Under the pieces are notes generated by a model. It had not been told where the DNA came from, did not search any database, and saw nothing but the letters and a program-made list of their open reading frames with translations. The translations under genes and the position numbers were made by a program. Shown here one piece after another: positions 43,755 through 52,526 of a DNA stretch of 64,000 bases; position 1 is the first letter of the stretch; each line of letters begins with the position of its first letter. Where the stretch lies: the NCBI GenBank assembly GCA_013360215.1, contig JABWCP010000002.1:113816-177815 (forward strand), in the 5' to 3' direction. Source of the DNA: a bacterium. Its GTDB lineage: Bacteria > CLD3 > SB21.

Positions 43755-45021
43755 GACGCACCTCAGTTCTCACATTTGACATACCTATGGTTTTATAAAA
43801 ATCAGCCTCGGCTATTTTACTACCGGCCAATGCCATGACCAAATCATCTTTCGCCATATAAATCATCCGCAACATAGACAACAACATTGCGGTATCAGCT
43901 TTGCCTGTCTGAAAAGAAATCATCATAGATTGGTAAGCCGCTTCATAATGCGGGAGAATCCGTTGTTCGATTTGTTCGGCCTGACGGCGCGATGATTTTA
44001 TCCTTTCGATAGCTGACCGCGCTTCAGAAGTAATCATGATCTTCATGTTTTCTATTTCCATGGCGCCATGTTTTATATGCATGTCCAATTCCTTGATCCG
44101 TGCATCCAGTGACCCTCTTGACCAAGGTGCAAAGGGAATATTAGCACTGAACATCAGAGACCAATAATTTTTTCCCATGCTCATATCTTTATACATGCCT
44201 CTTACCATGATATCCGGAAACCATTCGCGATGTGTCGCTTTTTTTTCAGCAGTAAACATCGCGATTTCATGATTCATACCCTGAATTTCAGGTTTTTTAG
44301 GCAGAGTATGTTGTATTAATGTATCCAGCACTACGGAAAAATTATTCGTCCAGTCCACAGGAATTGAATCCGGCCACCGGATTTCATTATTTCCCAAGAC
44401 CCCATTTAACATGGATTCCGTAGCCCGACGATCTTTCTCCAGTTCGAACGCCTTATTTTCTAAAGCTAATCGCTCATTTTCGATTTGTAATATATCGGCT
44501 TGTGTTATTTGCCCGACTTCGTATCGTTTCAATGATAACTGTAATAATTGCTCCAATGTTCGTTGTGCATTAGCGTTATTACGCCTTCGTTCGTTAATCA
44601 TACATAATTCAAAAAAAGCCACACGCGCATCACGTTCTATGTTTAATTGGGCGCTTGCGATCATTGTTTTTTGAATTTCTGCTGTATAATGCGCGGCCTC
44701 CGACATGGCATCGAGTTTTCCGGGCCAAGGTATCATTTGTTGTATAAAATAATCTGTTTCCATATTCCCTTTGACCGGGATAGGAAAATTGCTCGCCGGC
44801 ATTTGAAATAATTCGAATCCCACATCCGGTGCCGGCCATGATCTCTTTTGTTTAGCTTGAAAACGATACGCTTCATAATTGTGCTGTATCGCGTGAATTT
44901 TGGGATGATGTTGTATGGCCTCGCGAATAAGACTGTCTATCAATACCTGCGTGTGAACCTGAGGTATCTCCAAACTTGCGAGACCGATAATAAGCGCTAT
45001 TTTTTTTAACGATTCGAACAT
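43747..45021 (-). CDS. cusC: TolC-family outer-membrane efflux protein (CusC/CzcC-like)
   Basis: A 424-residue protein with a signal peptide (about 1-25) and two TolC-type helical repeats: LIREAIQHHPKIHAIQHNYEAYRFQAKQ at the start, GQITQADILQIENERLALENKAFELEKDR near 175-203, and the matching YQSMMISFQTGKADTAMLLSMLRMIY near 375. It would be the exit duct for the RND pump that overlaps its end. AGGAG lies before the ATG. A short hairpin at 45049-45068 separates it from the upstream lipoprotein gene. Confidence 0.88.
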   Translation of the reverse strand: MFESLKKIALIIGLASLEIPQVHTQVLIDSLIREAIQHHPKIHAIQHNYEAYRFQAKQKRSWPAPDVGFELFQMPASNFPIPVKGNMETDYFIQQMIPWPGKLDAMSEAAHYTAEIQKTMIASAQLNIERDARVAFFELCMINERRRNNANAQRTLEQLLQLSLKRYEVGQITQADILQIENERLALENKAFELEKDRRATESMLNGVLGNNEIRWPDSIPVDWTNNFSVVLDTLIQHTLPKKPEIQGMNHEIAMFTAEKKATHREWFPDIMVRGMYKDMSMGKNYWSLMFSANIPFAPWSRGSLDARIKELDMHIKHGAMEIENMKIMITSEARSAIERIKSSRRQAEQIEQRILPHYEAAYQSMMISFQTGKADTAMLLSMLRMIYMAKDDLVMALAGSKIAEADFYKTIGMSNVRTEVRHD

Positions 45022-45048
45022 AATTTCTCCTCAACAAAATGAATAACG

Positions 45049-45068
45049 GCTAAATACTATGATTTAGC
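45049..45068 (-). other. Hairpin in the leader of cusC
   Basis: GCTAAAT (45049-45055) pairs with ATTTAGC (45062-45068) around a 6-base loop. It has no T-run, so it is not a typical terminator. It may protect or delimit the downstream efflux mRNA. Confidence 0.35.
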
Positions 45069-45093
45069 ATAGATTCAGTTTAATCGGAAAATT

Positions 45094-45513
45094 CTAAATG
45101 CGGAATGTACTGAGGAAAGCGTTGGTGTCTGAAGCCGTATTGGCAGGTGGATGTTGATGGGAAAAAACGAAAATAGAATTCTTATGATATACTTGATCAA
45201 AGGCGGTTTGGAATACGAAACTCAACAATGCATGCGTTTGCTGCACCGAGCTGGTTTTGAGTGTTTCTATAGGCAACGAAACACCACGCTCCGGCAAAAC
45301 GCTCATCATTCCCGGACAACGGCATGATTTATAAGCAGCCATTTGAAGTGAATTGCTTGTGCCGGCCATAGTCATAGAAGACTGGCAGCAAGACATCGAA
45401 TTTGTTTTTGTTGAATAGCATGTCCCGGTAATACGGGCATTCACTAAACAACCGGTCAGCCAAACCAGCGCCAGAAGAACAGACAAAATCTTATGTAGGC
45501 TTTGCTTATTCAT
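45094..45513 (-). CDS. Cys/Met/His-rich small lipoprotein at the head of the efflux genes
   Basis: A 139-residue lipoprotein: signal peptide with lipobox LTGC (Cys22). The mature part has a Cys/Met cluster (TGTCYSTKTNSMSCCQSSMTM, then YKSCRCPGMMSVLP) and a C-terminal His/Pro motif HQHPP. The ligands fit soft-metal binding, so a periplasmic copper or silver chaperone or sensor is plausible; this is inference. It starts 5 bases after the receiver-PATAN gene and lies 72 bases before cusC. Confidence 0.65.
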   Translation of the reverse strand: MNKQSLHKILSVLLALVWLTGCLVNARITGTCYSTKTNSMSCCQSSMTMAGTSNSLQMAAYKSCRCPGMMSVLPERGVSLPIETLKTSSVQQTHALLSFVFQTAFDQVYHKNSIFVFSHQHPPANTASDTNAFLSTFRI

Positions 45514-45518
45514 ATGTT

Positions 45519-46667
45519 TTAAAAATACCCTGGAAAACCTGCGGAATCAAGCACTTTCCAATGCGAATCATGAATATTATTTTTTACGATTTGTACCACA
45601 TTCATATCGGACCACTGAGGATCTTTTTCAGCACACAAACGCGTAAATGATTTGATCCATTCGGAAACACCGACAATATCATCCCCATTCAGCTGGATCG
45701 GTTTTAATGCCGTTGTTTTACCCCGCTGGTCTACCACGAAATATCCGAGGGTATTCCATTTGTTCACATGTGCGAGTTGCGCACGGCGAAAATAATTTCC
45801 TACTTTCGCTTCGCCCATAGATTGCCCTACGTGCATGGTAGCCGCATTTAATGCCGCAATTACTACATCGGCCGGTATGGATACAGCTTTATTCCCTACG
45901 GAAACAGGTGTCGAGACTCCTTCTTTGGATGACATAGTTGACTTAGCATCCGACCGCAACGATTTGGTCAGTGCATCCAAGGTTAATAATTGTTGATTGA
46001 TTTCAAATGTTCCGTTTTGCCAAGACATAAGTTCGTCAATGGCGGCATCGTCTTTTTTATCGTCAAGTGATACTTCCAGCAACTCACCTTTTCTGTACGT
46101 CAATTTCCCGCGACGGTTTTCGTGCGTTACAATCAATTCACCCGTCAGCGAATTGGCCTCACAAAAAGCAATCACATCTATCAAAGGTTTTTCTTCTAAT
46201 TTTCCAACGGGCTTATTTTCACGGCGCGTATCAAGATCAGCTTTCACCTCATGGCCTTGTTGAGGTTGAGGCCTGGTCTGGTGACGTGCTTCGATTTTGG
46301 AGAGAACCATTTGTACGCGCGCAATGACCTCTTTGATGCGAATCGGCTTGGAAATATAGTCTTCTGCGCCCAATTGAAGGCCTTCGATAATATGATCGTT
46401 ATCCGTAGCCGCCGTCAAAAAAATAACCGGTATCTGATTATAATACGGATCCTTTTTTAAACTTTGCAAAAGCTGAAATCCATTCATCGCCGGCATAAAA
46501 ATATCGCTGAGTATCAAATCTACATTTTGATTTTCTACAACCTTGAGCGCTTCAGAGCCGTCAGAAGCGGAAAACGTTTTGAACCCGTTTTGTTGAAGGG
46601 CCATTTCGCAAATAAGACGGATGCTTTCTTCGTCGTCAACCACAAGGATGCGTTTCTTTTCTGTCAT
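45519..46667 (-). CDS. Response regulator with PATAN (DUF4388) domain
   Basis: A 382-residue protein. The N-terminal receiver (about 1-120) has acidic D11-D12, phosphoacceptor D55 in LILSDIFMP, T85 and K107. It is followed by a linker and a DUF4388/PATAN domain (about 160-245: PLIDVIAFCEANSLTGELIVTHENRRGKL, then KGELLEVSLDD). The C-terminal 110 residues (IPADVVIAALNAATMHVGQSMGEAKVG onward) form a separate domain that I do not recognise. PATAN proteins are implicated in protein-protein signalling rather than DNA binding. It overlaps the FecR/TPR-like gene by 4 bases. Confidence 0.82.
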   Translation of the reverse strand: MTEKKRILVVDDEESIRLICEMALQQNGFKTFSASDGSEALKVVENQNVDLILSDIFMPAMNGFQLLQSLKKDPYYNQIPVIFLTAATDNDHIIEGLQLGAEDYISKPIRIKEVIARVQMVLSKIEARHQTRPQPQQGHEVKADLDTRRENKPVGKLEEKPLIDVIAFCEANSLTGELIVTHENRRGKLTYRKGELLEVSLDDKKDDAAIDELMSWQNGTFEINQQLLTLDALTKSLRSDAKSTMSSKEGVSTPVSVGNKAVSIPADVVIAALNAATMHVGQSMGEAKVGNYFRRAQLAHVNKWNTLGYFVVDQRGKTTALKPIQLNGDDIVGVSEWIKSFTRLCAEKDPQWSDMNVVQIVKNNIHDSHWKVLDSAGFPGYF

Positions 46668-47599
46668 TGATTTTCCATGTATCGTTGGGTGATTTCCAAT
46701 AATCTTTTGGTTTCTACGGGTTGCTCAATGATTTCATAAATACGCGCCTGGATTTTGAGCGCCATGATATGATGGGGCTGTTCGTTTAATACCGATGCGG
46801 TGATTTCTAACGCATCTTTGTATAACTGGTACCGCATATAGATGGTGGCGGTCAACAACTTTTTTAATACCGGATTTTCCGTTAACTCAATAGCGTCATT
46901 GCTTTCCCGCAGTGCATTTTCAAATTCAGCACGATCTTCTTTATTCATTACATAAAACCAAACACTCTCTGTTGCTTCATTGATATTCTCATTCACCGCT
47001 TCCGTAAACCAAAAATATTTAATGCCGCGCTCCATATTCATTTCGTTACGAAATGTAAATGAATTACCAAGCACCGTCTCTTCAAAAGAGTAATCATTTT
47101 CATATGATCGTAAATGAACAACAAATTCAGATGCGCCTGTTATTTTATCAGGGATATGGCGCCATATCAATTGCGTTGGAATATCTATAAGCCGCGTATT
47201 ACGTGGAGTTATTGCAGATAAAGAAGCCTCTGTATCACTTCGATAAATTTGTTTGGAATAATGAGACTGGGCTTTGGAAAACCACGATTGGGTGGTCGCA
47301 TGTTCAGCGAACATAGCCATAATTTCTTTACGCAATGGTTTTAGATCGGGCACATTAAATTTTTTTTTATATTCTTTCACCGACCCATCCGCCCAAAAAA
47401 CTTTACAGTAATCCCCTTGCCCAAGATTAACGGCATCTCCTTTATAGAGTAAATCGCCTTGTTTGATAACTTTATCGCCTTTGGTCTCAATACTAGCACG
47501 CAAATATATTACAATGCCGAGTGGTTCATTTTTATTTTCTTGTTGTGCAAAAATAGAACCGGTAAACATTGCCAACATTACAAGATTCTTAAACGCCAT
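46664..47599 (-). CDS. Exported FecR-like protein with TPR tail
   Basis: A 311-residue protein with a signal peptide (about 1-18, ending IFAQ). Residues about 28-75 resemble a FecR-type module (IKQGDLLYKGDAVNLGQGDYCKVFWADGS). A beta-rich part follows, and the last 80 residues form TPR-like helices (LYKDALEITASVLNEQPHHIMALKIQARIYEI). The cluster context, next to a response regulator, suggests envelope sensing, but no signalling partner is certain. It begins 6 bases after the radical SAM gene. Confidence 0.65.
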   Translation of the reverse strand: MAFKNLVMLAMFTGSIFAQQENKNEPLGIVIYLRASIETKGDKVIKQGDLLYKGDAVNLGQGDYCKVFWADGSVKEYKKKFNVPDLKPLRKEIMAMFAEHATTQSWFSKAQSHYSKQIYRSDTEASLSAITPRNTRLIDIPTQLIWRHIPDKITGASEFVVHLRSYENDYSFEETVLGNSFTFRNEMNMERGIKYFWFTEAVNENINEATESVWFYVMNKEDRAEFENALRESNDAIELTENPVLKKLLTATIYMRYQLYKDALEITASVLNEQPHHIMALKIQARIYEIIEQPVETKRLLEITQRYMENQ

Positions 47600-47605
47600 A
47601 ACTGA

Positions 47606-48205
47606 TCATTCCCTGTGATTCGTTAGGTTTTTTAAAATCGAAATCTCCGGAAAACCGGTTGTTGTGATTTGATTTGTATTTAGAGTAAATTCCAATTCGC
47701 GATATTCTTCATCAATGTGAGCTTGATAAGCAATGTACCGATCCGTTAAAAAAAGCACGCGTTGATTGGCTGAACTGCGCCATAAACGATTAACGTTTAA
47801 TTCCCGTTTATATTCTCCGTCCACTAATATATCCAAAGCTTCTAACAAAGACACATAAAAATTACCCTTTGTTCGTATTTCCTCCACAGTAAAACCTGAA
47901 TAACTCATGATGGTCAGATTTTGCTTACGCAAAAGTTGCGCAACTTCGGTAAGGCCTTCTGCATAAGCAAACGGTTCACCGCCGCTGAATGTTACGCCTT
48001 CAATATCGTGAAAACCGTGAGTGGCTTTCGAAATCATCGTTACGAGTTCTTTGGCAGAAACCGTGTTTGTTGATTTTTCAAATGATAAGAACTCCGGATT
48101 CCAGCAACCCGGGCATCGTTTAGGGCAACCCTGAACCCACACTACGCAACGCTTTCCTGGACCGTTTACCTCAGATACGGGTAATATTTTGGCAACGGAG
48201 ATCAT
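47606..48205 (-). CDS. Radical SAM / NrdG-like 4Fe-4S activating protein
   Basis: A 199-residue protein with the radical SAM cluster motif CPKRCPGC (C-x3-C-x2-C, about residues 26-33) preceded by VVWVQG, and TFSGGEPFAYAEGL (about 72-85) as the GGE motif. Size and motif order match NrdG-type glycyl-radical activases, but no glycyl-radical ribonucleotide reductase (nrdD) is in the window. It could activate another partner. A terminator-like hairpin ends about 10 bases before its ATG, and there is no Shine-Dalgarno, so its expression is unusual. It begins the run leading to the Cus genes. Confidence 0.75.
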   Translation of the reverse strand: MISVAKILPVSEVNGPGKRCVVWVQGCPKRCPGCWNPEFLSFEKSTNTVSAKELVTMISKATHGFHDIEGVTFSGGEPFAYAEGLTEVAQLLRKQNLTIMSYSGFTVEEIRTKGNFYVSLLEALDILVDGEYKRELNVNRLWRSSANQRVLFLTDRYIAYQAHIDEEYRELEFTLNTNQITTTGFPEISILKNLTNHRE

Positions 48206-48211
48206 TGCAAT

Positions 48212-48241
48212 AAAAAAAGCTTATTCTCACGAATAAGCTTT
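48212..48241 (-). terminator. Intrinsic terminator between nusB and the radical SAM gene
   Basis: On the minus strand AAAGCTTATTC pairs with GAATAAGCTTT around GTGA (48216-48241), followed by a run of T, ending close to the start codon at 48205. It could stop the nusB transcript or attenuate the operon behind it. Confidence 0.75.
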
Positions 48242-48263
48242 ATAATATGATTGTTACTATTTC

Positions 48264-48761
48264 TCATGATTCGATAATACCACGGCCTGTTTTGGTAATA
48301 CGCCCCACGTTTTTAAGATCTTCATAAATGGAGTCCAAAATACCATTGATAAATTTTGAACTTTTATCCGTGCTATAACGTTTGCTGATTTCGATCATCT
48401 CATTAATAGATACCTTCGGCGGAATGTCTTCAAAAAACAATATTTCACAAAGAGCCATGCGCATCAAAATACGATCAATGAGGGCTATTCGTTCAAATTC
48501 CCAATTTTGAGCTCTTGCTCGGATCAGCATATCCATTTCCGTTTGATGCGCGATAGTTTGTTGCACAAGAGTGTGAATAAATTGCGTAGCTGGCTCCGTA
48601 AAATTATCACAGACATCATCAAACACTCGCTTGATATTGTCTTGAGTCATTTCATAAGCATACAATGCTTTTAAAACCGTTTCCCGGGCTTCACGGCGAC
48701 TGTTTTTAGGTGTCGTGTTTTTACCGGGTTTCGCTCCATCATCCGCAAGCAATGGGTTCAT
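48264..48761 (-). CDS. nusB: Transcription antitermination factor NusB
   Basis: A helical protein of about 165 residues with the NusB pattern: SRREARETVLKALYAYEMTQ near the N-terminus (about 21-40), then FIHTLVQQTIAHQTEMDMLIRARAQNWEFERIALIDRILMRMALCEILF (about 82-130) and PPKVSINEMIEISKRYSTDKSSKFINGILDSI. It joins the rRNA antitermination complex with NusE. ATG 48761 is chosen over a TTG 18 bases upstream because GGAA precedes it. It lies 38 bases downstream of the dehydrogenase gene. Confidence 0.9.
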   Translation of the reverse strand: MNPLLADDGAKPGKNTTPKNSRREARETVLKALYAYEMTQDNIKRVFDDVCDNFTEPATQFIHTLVQQTIAHQTEMDMLIRARAQNWEFERIALIDRILMRMALCEILFFEDIPPKVSINEMIEISKRYSTDKSSKFINGILDSIYEDLKNVGRITKTGRGIIES

Positions 48762-48799
48762 ACGTTCCAATAATGCCAAAGATCAAATTATAAATTTAT

Positions 48800-49903
48800 T
48801 TATCGTTCTATACGTTTTAAAACCGACTCCGGTTGTGTCACATAATGACATTTGATATGCCCGATTTGACGAATGCGCTCTTCAGCGATGCGATTGGAAG
48901 CTTCATGCGTTGAAATATTCTCTCTTTCGGCAAGCTCCAATATCTTTTTCATAATATCGCAAATGCCTTTAGCTTGTGCCAATGCTTTTTCCTGATTGTA
49001 TCCTTCAAGTTCGTTATAAACATTGATAAGCCCTCCGGCATTGATCACATAATCCGGAGCATACGTTATTTTTTTCGCCAAAAGCATCGCACCATGTCGG
49101 GCCTCATCCTGAAGTTGATTATTGGCCGCTCCGGCGATAATCTTGCATTTCAAGCGCCCGATAGTATCATCATTGATAATCGCACCCATCGCACAGGGTG
49201 AAAAAACATCAACGTCCGCATCGTATATCTTATCCGAATCAACGTACTCAGCACCGAACTCACTGACCACACGTTTGACGCGTTCTCCATCCACATCGGT
49301 TACGACGAGTTTTGCACCTTCATCATGAAGATGTCGCACCAGATAATATCCGACATGACCCAAACCTTGTACAGCGATTCGTAAACCTTTCAACGATTGT
49401 GTACCAAAAACTTTTTCTGCGCAAGCTTTGAGACCGCGATACGTTCCTAAAGCCGTTACCGGCGAAGGGTCACCGCTGCCGCCTTGAGCACGCGATATGC
49501 CGGTTACATACCGGGTTTCCATGCGAATCCATTCCATATCCGTTACGCTCGTTCCCACATCTTCGGCCGTGATATAGCGGCCGCCTAATCCCTGAATAAA
49601 ACGACCAAATGTACGAAACAAAATTTCGTTCTTATGTTTTTTCGGATCACCGATGATAACGGCCTTACCGCCACCCAGATTCAATCCGGCTACGGCCGCT
49701 TTGTAGGACATACCGCGAGATAACCGAAGTACGTCATTAAGCGCCTCTTCCGTCGTCGCATAAGGATACATTCGGCAGCCTCCAAGAGCAGGTCCCAAAG
49801 TTGTATCGTGAATCGCTACGATGGCACGAAGGCCGCTTGCTTTATCGCTAAAGAAAACGACTTGTTCGTGTTCCTTTTCTTCTATCATTTCAAAAGTGCG
49901 CAT
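48800..49903 (-). CDS. Leucine/glutamate-type amino acid dehydrogenase
   Basis: A 367-residue NAD(P)-dependent dehydrogenase. GGCRMYPYATTEEALNDVLRLSRGMSYKAAVAGLNLGGGKAVIIGDP (about 40-86) carries the substrate Lys residues, then TAEDVGTSVTDM and the Rossmann loop VQGLGHVGYYLVRHL (about 180-194). The length and the GLNLGGGKAVI sequence are closest to leucine dehydrogenases, which convert branched-chain amino acids to 2-oxoacids. An acyl-CoA dehydrogenase gene lies upstream, consistent with branched-chain amino acid catabolism, but the substrate is inferred. Confidence 0.87.
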   Translation of the reverse strand: MRTFEMIEEKEHEQVVFFSDKASGLRAIVAIHDTTLGPALGGCRMYPYATTEEALNDVLRLSRGMSYKAAVAGLNLGGGKAVIIGDPKKHKNEILFRTFGRFIQGLGGRYITAEDVGTSVTDMEWIRMETRYVTGISRAQGGSGDPSPVTALGTYRGLKACAEKVFGTQSLKGLRIAVQGLGHVGYYLVRHLHDEGAKLVVTDVDGERVKRVVSEFGAEYVDSDKIYDADVDVFSPCAMGAIINDDTIGRLKCKIIAGAANNQLQDEARHGAMLLAKKITYAPDYVINAGGLINVYNELEGYNQEKALAQAKGICDIMKKILELAERENISTHEASNRIAEERIRQIGHIKCHYVTQPESVLKRIER

Positions 49904-49933
49904 GACGTATTCTTTCTTAAATTCCGCGCGAGA

Positions 49934-51073
49934 TTAACCTAAAACATTACGAGCAATTACGACGCGCTGAATTTCGGAAGTGCCTTCATAGATTTCGGTT
50001 ATTTTGGCGTCTCGCATAAAACGTTCTACCGGGTATTCTTTGGTGTAACCATAACCACCATGCATTTGTACCGCTTGTGTAGTAACCCACATTGCGGTTT
50101 CCGATGCAAAAAGCTTCGCCATGGCCGCTTCTTTACCAAACTTCTGACCTTGATCTTTCAGAGTGCATGCGCGGAATAACAATAATTTGGCGGCATCAAT
50201 ACGCATGGCCATATCGGCGATTTTAAATTCGTTGGCTTGAAATTTGGCTATCGGTTGCCCAAATTGTTCGCGGGCTTTGGTATATTTCACAGTTTCTTCC
50301 AATGCCGCTTCCGCAATGCCGATCGCTTGTGCGGCAATACCGATACGACCGCCATCCAAAGTTTCCATGGCGATTTTGAAACCGAGGCCTTCCTGACCGA
50401 GAAGATTTTCTTTGGGTACTTTGCAGTTTTCGAATACGAGTTCTGTCGTATCCGAAGCGCGGATACCCAGTTTATTTTCTTTTTTACCGACTTTAAAACC
50501 CGGGAATGATTTATCAACGATGAACGCGCTGATGCCTTTGGTCTTGTTGGATTTGTCCGTACGTATAAAACATACCACGTAATCGGAATGATAACCGTTG
50601 GTCACCCATAACTTAGTACCGTTGACGATGTAGTGATCACCTTTATTTTCCGCAAAACAAATCAGACCTGCCGCATCGCTGCCGGATACGGCTTCCGAGA
50701 GTGAATACGCACCAAGTGCACCGCCCGTTGCTAGCGGTTTTAGATACTTTTCCTTTTGTGCATCGGTTCCGTATTTCTCAATATTAAAACAAACTAAAGA
50801 GTTGTTGACCGATGCGATAACAGCCGCCGAAGCGTCGGCTTTGGCTAATTCCATGATCACATGAACGTACGAAATTGTATCCAAACCGGCGCCGCCCCAT
50901 TTATCATTGACCATCATACCCATGAAGCCAAGTTCGCCCATTTGTTTGATCACATCTTTAGGAAAAAACTGTTTTTCATCACGTTCGGCAGCATGAGGAG
51001 CCAAATGTTCCTGTGCAAAATCGCGGGCCGTCTGGCGAATCATTTCCTGTTCTTCAGAGAGTTTAAAATCCAT
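49934..51073 (-). CDS. Acyl-CoA dehydrogenase
   Basis: A 379-residue FAD enzyme of the short-chain acyl-CoA dehydrogenase type. It has AYSLSEAVSGSDAAGL (about 126-141) and WVTNGYHSDYVVCF for FAD binding, RIGIAAQAIGIAEAALEETVKYTKAREQFGQPIAKFQ (about 240-276), QMHGGYGYTKEYPVERFMRDA, and the catalytic Glu in TEIYEGTSEIQRVVIAR near the C-terminus. It oxidises acyl-CoA at C2-C3. A sigma-70-like promoter and an AAGGA ribosome-binding site precede it. Confidence 0.94.
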   Translation of the reverse strand: MDFKLSEEQEMIRQTARDFAQEHLAPHAAERDEKQFFPKDVIKQMGELGFMGMMVNDKWGGAGLDTISYVHVIMELAKADASAAVIASVNNSLVCFNIEKYGTDAQKEKYLKPLATGGALGAYSLSEAVSGSDAAGLICFAENKGDHYIVNGTKLWVTNGYHSDYVVCFIRTDKSNKTKGISAFIVDKSFPGFKVGKKENKLGIRASDTTELVFENCKVPKENLLGQEGLGFKIAMETLDGGRIGIAAQAIGIAEAALEETVKYTKAREQFGQPIAKFQANEFKIADMAMRIDAAKLLLFRACTLKDQGQKFGKEAAMAKLFASETAMWVTTQAVQMHGGYGYTKEYPVERFMRDAKITEIYEGTSEIQRVVIARNVLG

Positions 51074-51123
51074 GACAAGATCCTTATCTTAAACGTGTAT
51101 GATGGTATAGCAATAACGCCGCG

Positions 51124-51152
51124 AATATAGAGAAGCAGTCGAGAATAAGCAA
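51124..51152 (-). promoter_or_regulatory. Sigma-70-type promoter of the acyl-CoA dehydrogenase gene
   Basis: On the minus strand TTGCTT (51147-51152) and TATATT (51124-51129) are 17 bases apart. The leader would be about 45 bases. This is the best promoter match in the window. Confidence 0.6.
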
Positions 51153-51186
51153 GAATTTCTTTGCTGCTCCATCGCGCTTCGGCAAT

Positions 51187-51212
51187 AAAAAAGCCGCCAT
51201 TTCAGGCGGCTT
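51187..51212 (-). terminator. Intrinsic terminator after the 170-residue TPR-like gene
   Basis: AAGCCGCC (51191-51198) pairs with GGCGGCTT (51205-51212) around ATTTCA, with a T-run on the minus strand side. Confidence 0.85.
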
Positions 51213-51225
51213 GATGTATAAAAAA

Positions 51226-51738
51226 TCATATTGCCAATTCTTTATCGGCAACCCAATAGTTAAAATGTTTTTGCCAGTATTCCACCCATTCTGTCGTGAT
51301 TTTGGAACCGCGTTGATGCTCATTCCAGATTTGCGCGGCAATTTCATAATTGGTTTTTTGTTCTTTGGTCTTCCATCCCAATTCATACGCTTCGCCGGCT
51401 AATTTTACACCCGGACGGTTATTTCCGCTTTTGATTTCCAAGCAAGCTTTACGTTGCATGAAGTGCGCCATGTGCTTCGTCGTCGTATCACCTTTAGCTT
51501 GTTCTTCGGCGATCACCTCATCAATACGCTGAATCGCTTGTTTGTAGTCCTGCATCATCTCAAGTGCATCAAATACGCATTCCTGCGTCAAAAAATAATG
51601 CTGTTTGGTATCATCGTGATCTTTGAGATCTTTGACCAGATTCAAAGCCGCATTGTAATACTCAAACGATTTACGATAATCTTTGGCGACAAAAGCCTCA
51701 CGGCCTTTATCCATGTGTTGTTTGTACTCCTCATTCAT
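51226..51738 (-). CDS. Small TPR-like protein of unknown function
   Basis: A 170-residue soluble protein without signal peptide. The first half is TPR-like (MDKGREAFVAKDYRKSFEYYNAALNLVKDLKD, then DALEMMQDYKQAIQRIDEVI); the second is helical with Trp/Lys. A GGGAG ribosome-binding site precedes the ATG, and a terminator follows, so it is probably a single-gene transcript. No family is recognised. Confidence 0.75.
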   Translation of the reverse strand: MNEEYKQHMDKGREAFVAKDYRKSFEYYNAALNLVKDLKDHDDTKQHYFLTQECVFDALEMMQDYKQAIQRIDEVIAEEQAKGDTTTKHMAHFMQRKACLEIKSGNNRPGVKLAGEAYELGWKTKEQKTNYEIAAQIWNEHQRGSKITTEWVEYWQKHFNYWVADKELAI

Positions 51739-51832
51739 GGTATCAAACTCCCTGATTCACATAAAAAACATATAGATTAAAAATTGAGTGATAATGTACA
51801 AGAAAAGGAAGGTCGCATGCAAGAACGTATTT

Positions 51833-52525
51833 TTAGTGTTTCAAAAACCGTTCGGCCAGTGCCAGATCCTCGGGCGTCGTGATTTTTATATTATCATAGT
51901 GACCTTCAACGATTTTTACGGCATGACCTAAGCGTTCGATCAGCATAGCTTCATCGGTTCCGTAGTATTTTTCAGCATACGCTTTATCGAAGGCACTCCG
52001 TAATAACGAATATTGAAATGCTTGCGGTGTCTGTACATTCCACAGAGTATTGCGATCAATAGTACGCGCAACAAAACCATTTGCGTCTTGTTGTTTGATC
52101 GTATCCTTCGGTCTTACAGCCAGTATTGCGGCCGGATATTCGACGGCTATTTCGATAAGCTCATCTATTTTGTCGGCACGTACACACGGACGCACGGCAT
52201 CGTGAACAAGCACAATATCTGATTCCTTGACCGCTTTTAGGCCTTCGTAAACACTGTCTTGTCGTTCTGCGCCGCCGGGTACTAATGTATGAACGCGACT
52301 AAAGCCGTACGGGCCGATGATTTCTTCTTGAACAAACGGTATCCACTCATTTTGCAGTACTAATATGACTTCATCCACATAGATCGCATGATGAAATTTT
52401 TCGAGGGTATGTACAAGAATAGGTTTCCCGTGGACTTCCAAAAATTGCTTTTTGGAACCGGCGCCCATACGTTTACCGATGCCGGCCGCCGGTAATATGG
52501 CTGTAACTTTCTTCCCTTTGATCAT
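51833..52525 (-). CDS. ispD: 2-C-methyl-D-erythritol 4-phosphate cytidylyltransferase
   Basis: A 230-residue enzyme of the MEP isoprenoid pathway. The CTP-binding loop is ILPAAGIGKRMGAGSKKQF (about 8-26), then VPGGAERQDSVYEGL and VLVHDAVRPCV (about 96-106), and the C-terminal YGTDEAMLIERLG. Start ATG 52525 is chosen because AAAGGA lies just before it; a TTG upstream would lie inside the previous gene. dxr of the same pathway lies 11 kb away in the same direction. Confidence 0.94.
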   Translation of the reverse strand: MIKGKKVTAILPAAGIGKRMGAGSKKQFLEVHGKPILVHTLEKFHHAIYVDEVILVLQNEWIPFVQEEIIGPYGFSRVHTLVPGGAERQDSVYEGLKAVKESDIVLVHDAVRPCVRADKIDELIEIAVEYPAAILAVRPKDTIKQQDANGFVARTIDRNTLWNVQTPQAFQYSLLRSAFDKAYAEKYYGTDEAMLIERLGHAVKIVEGHYDNIKITTPEDLALAERFLKH

Positions 52526-52526
52526 A

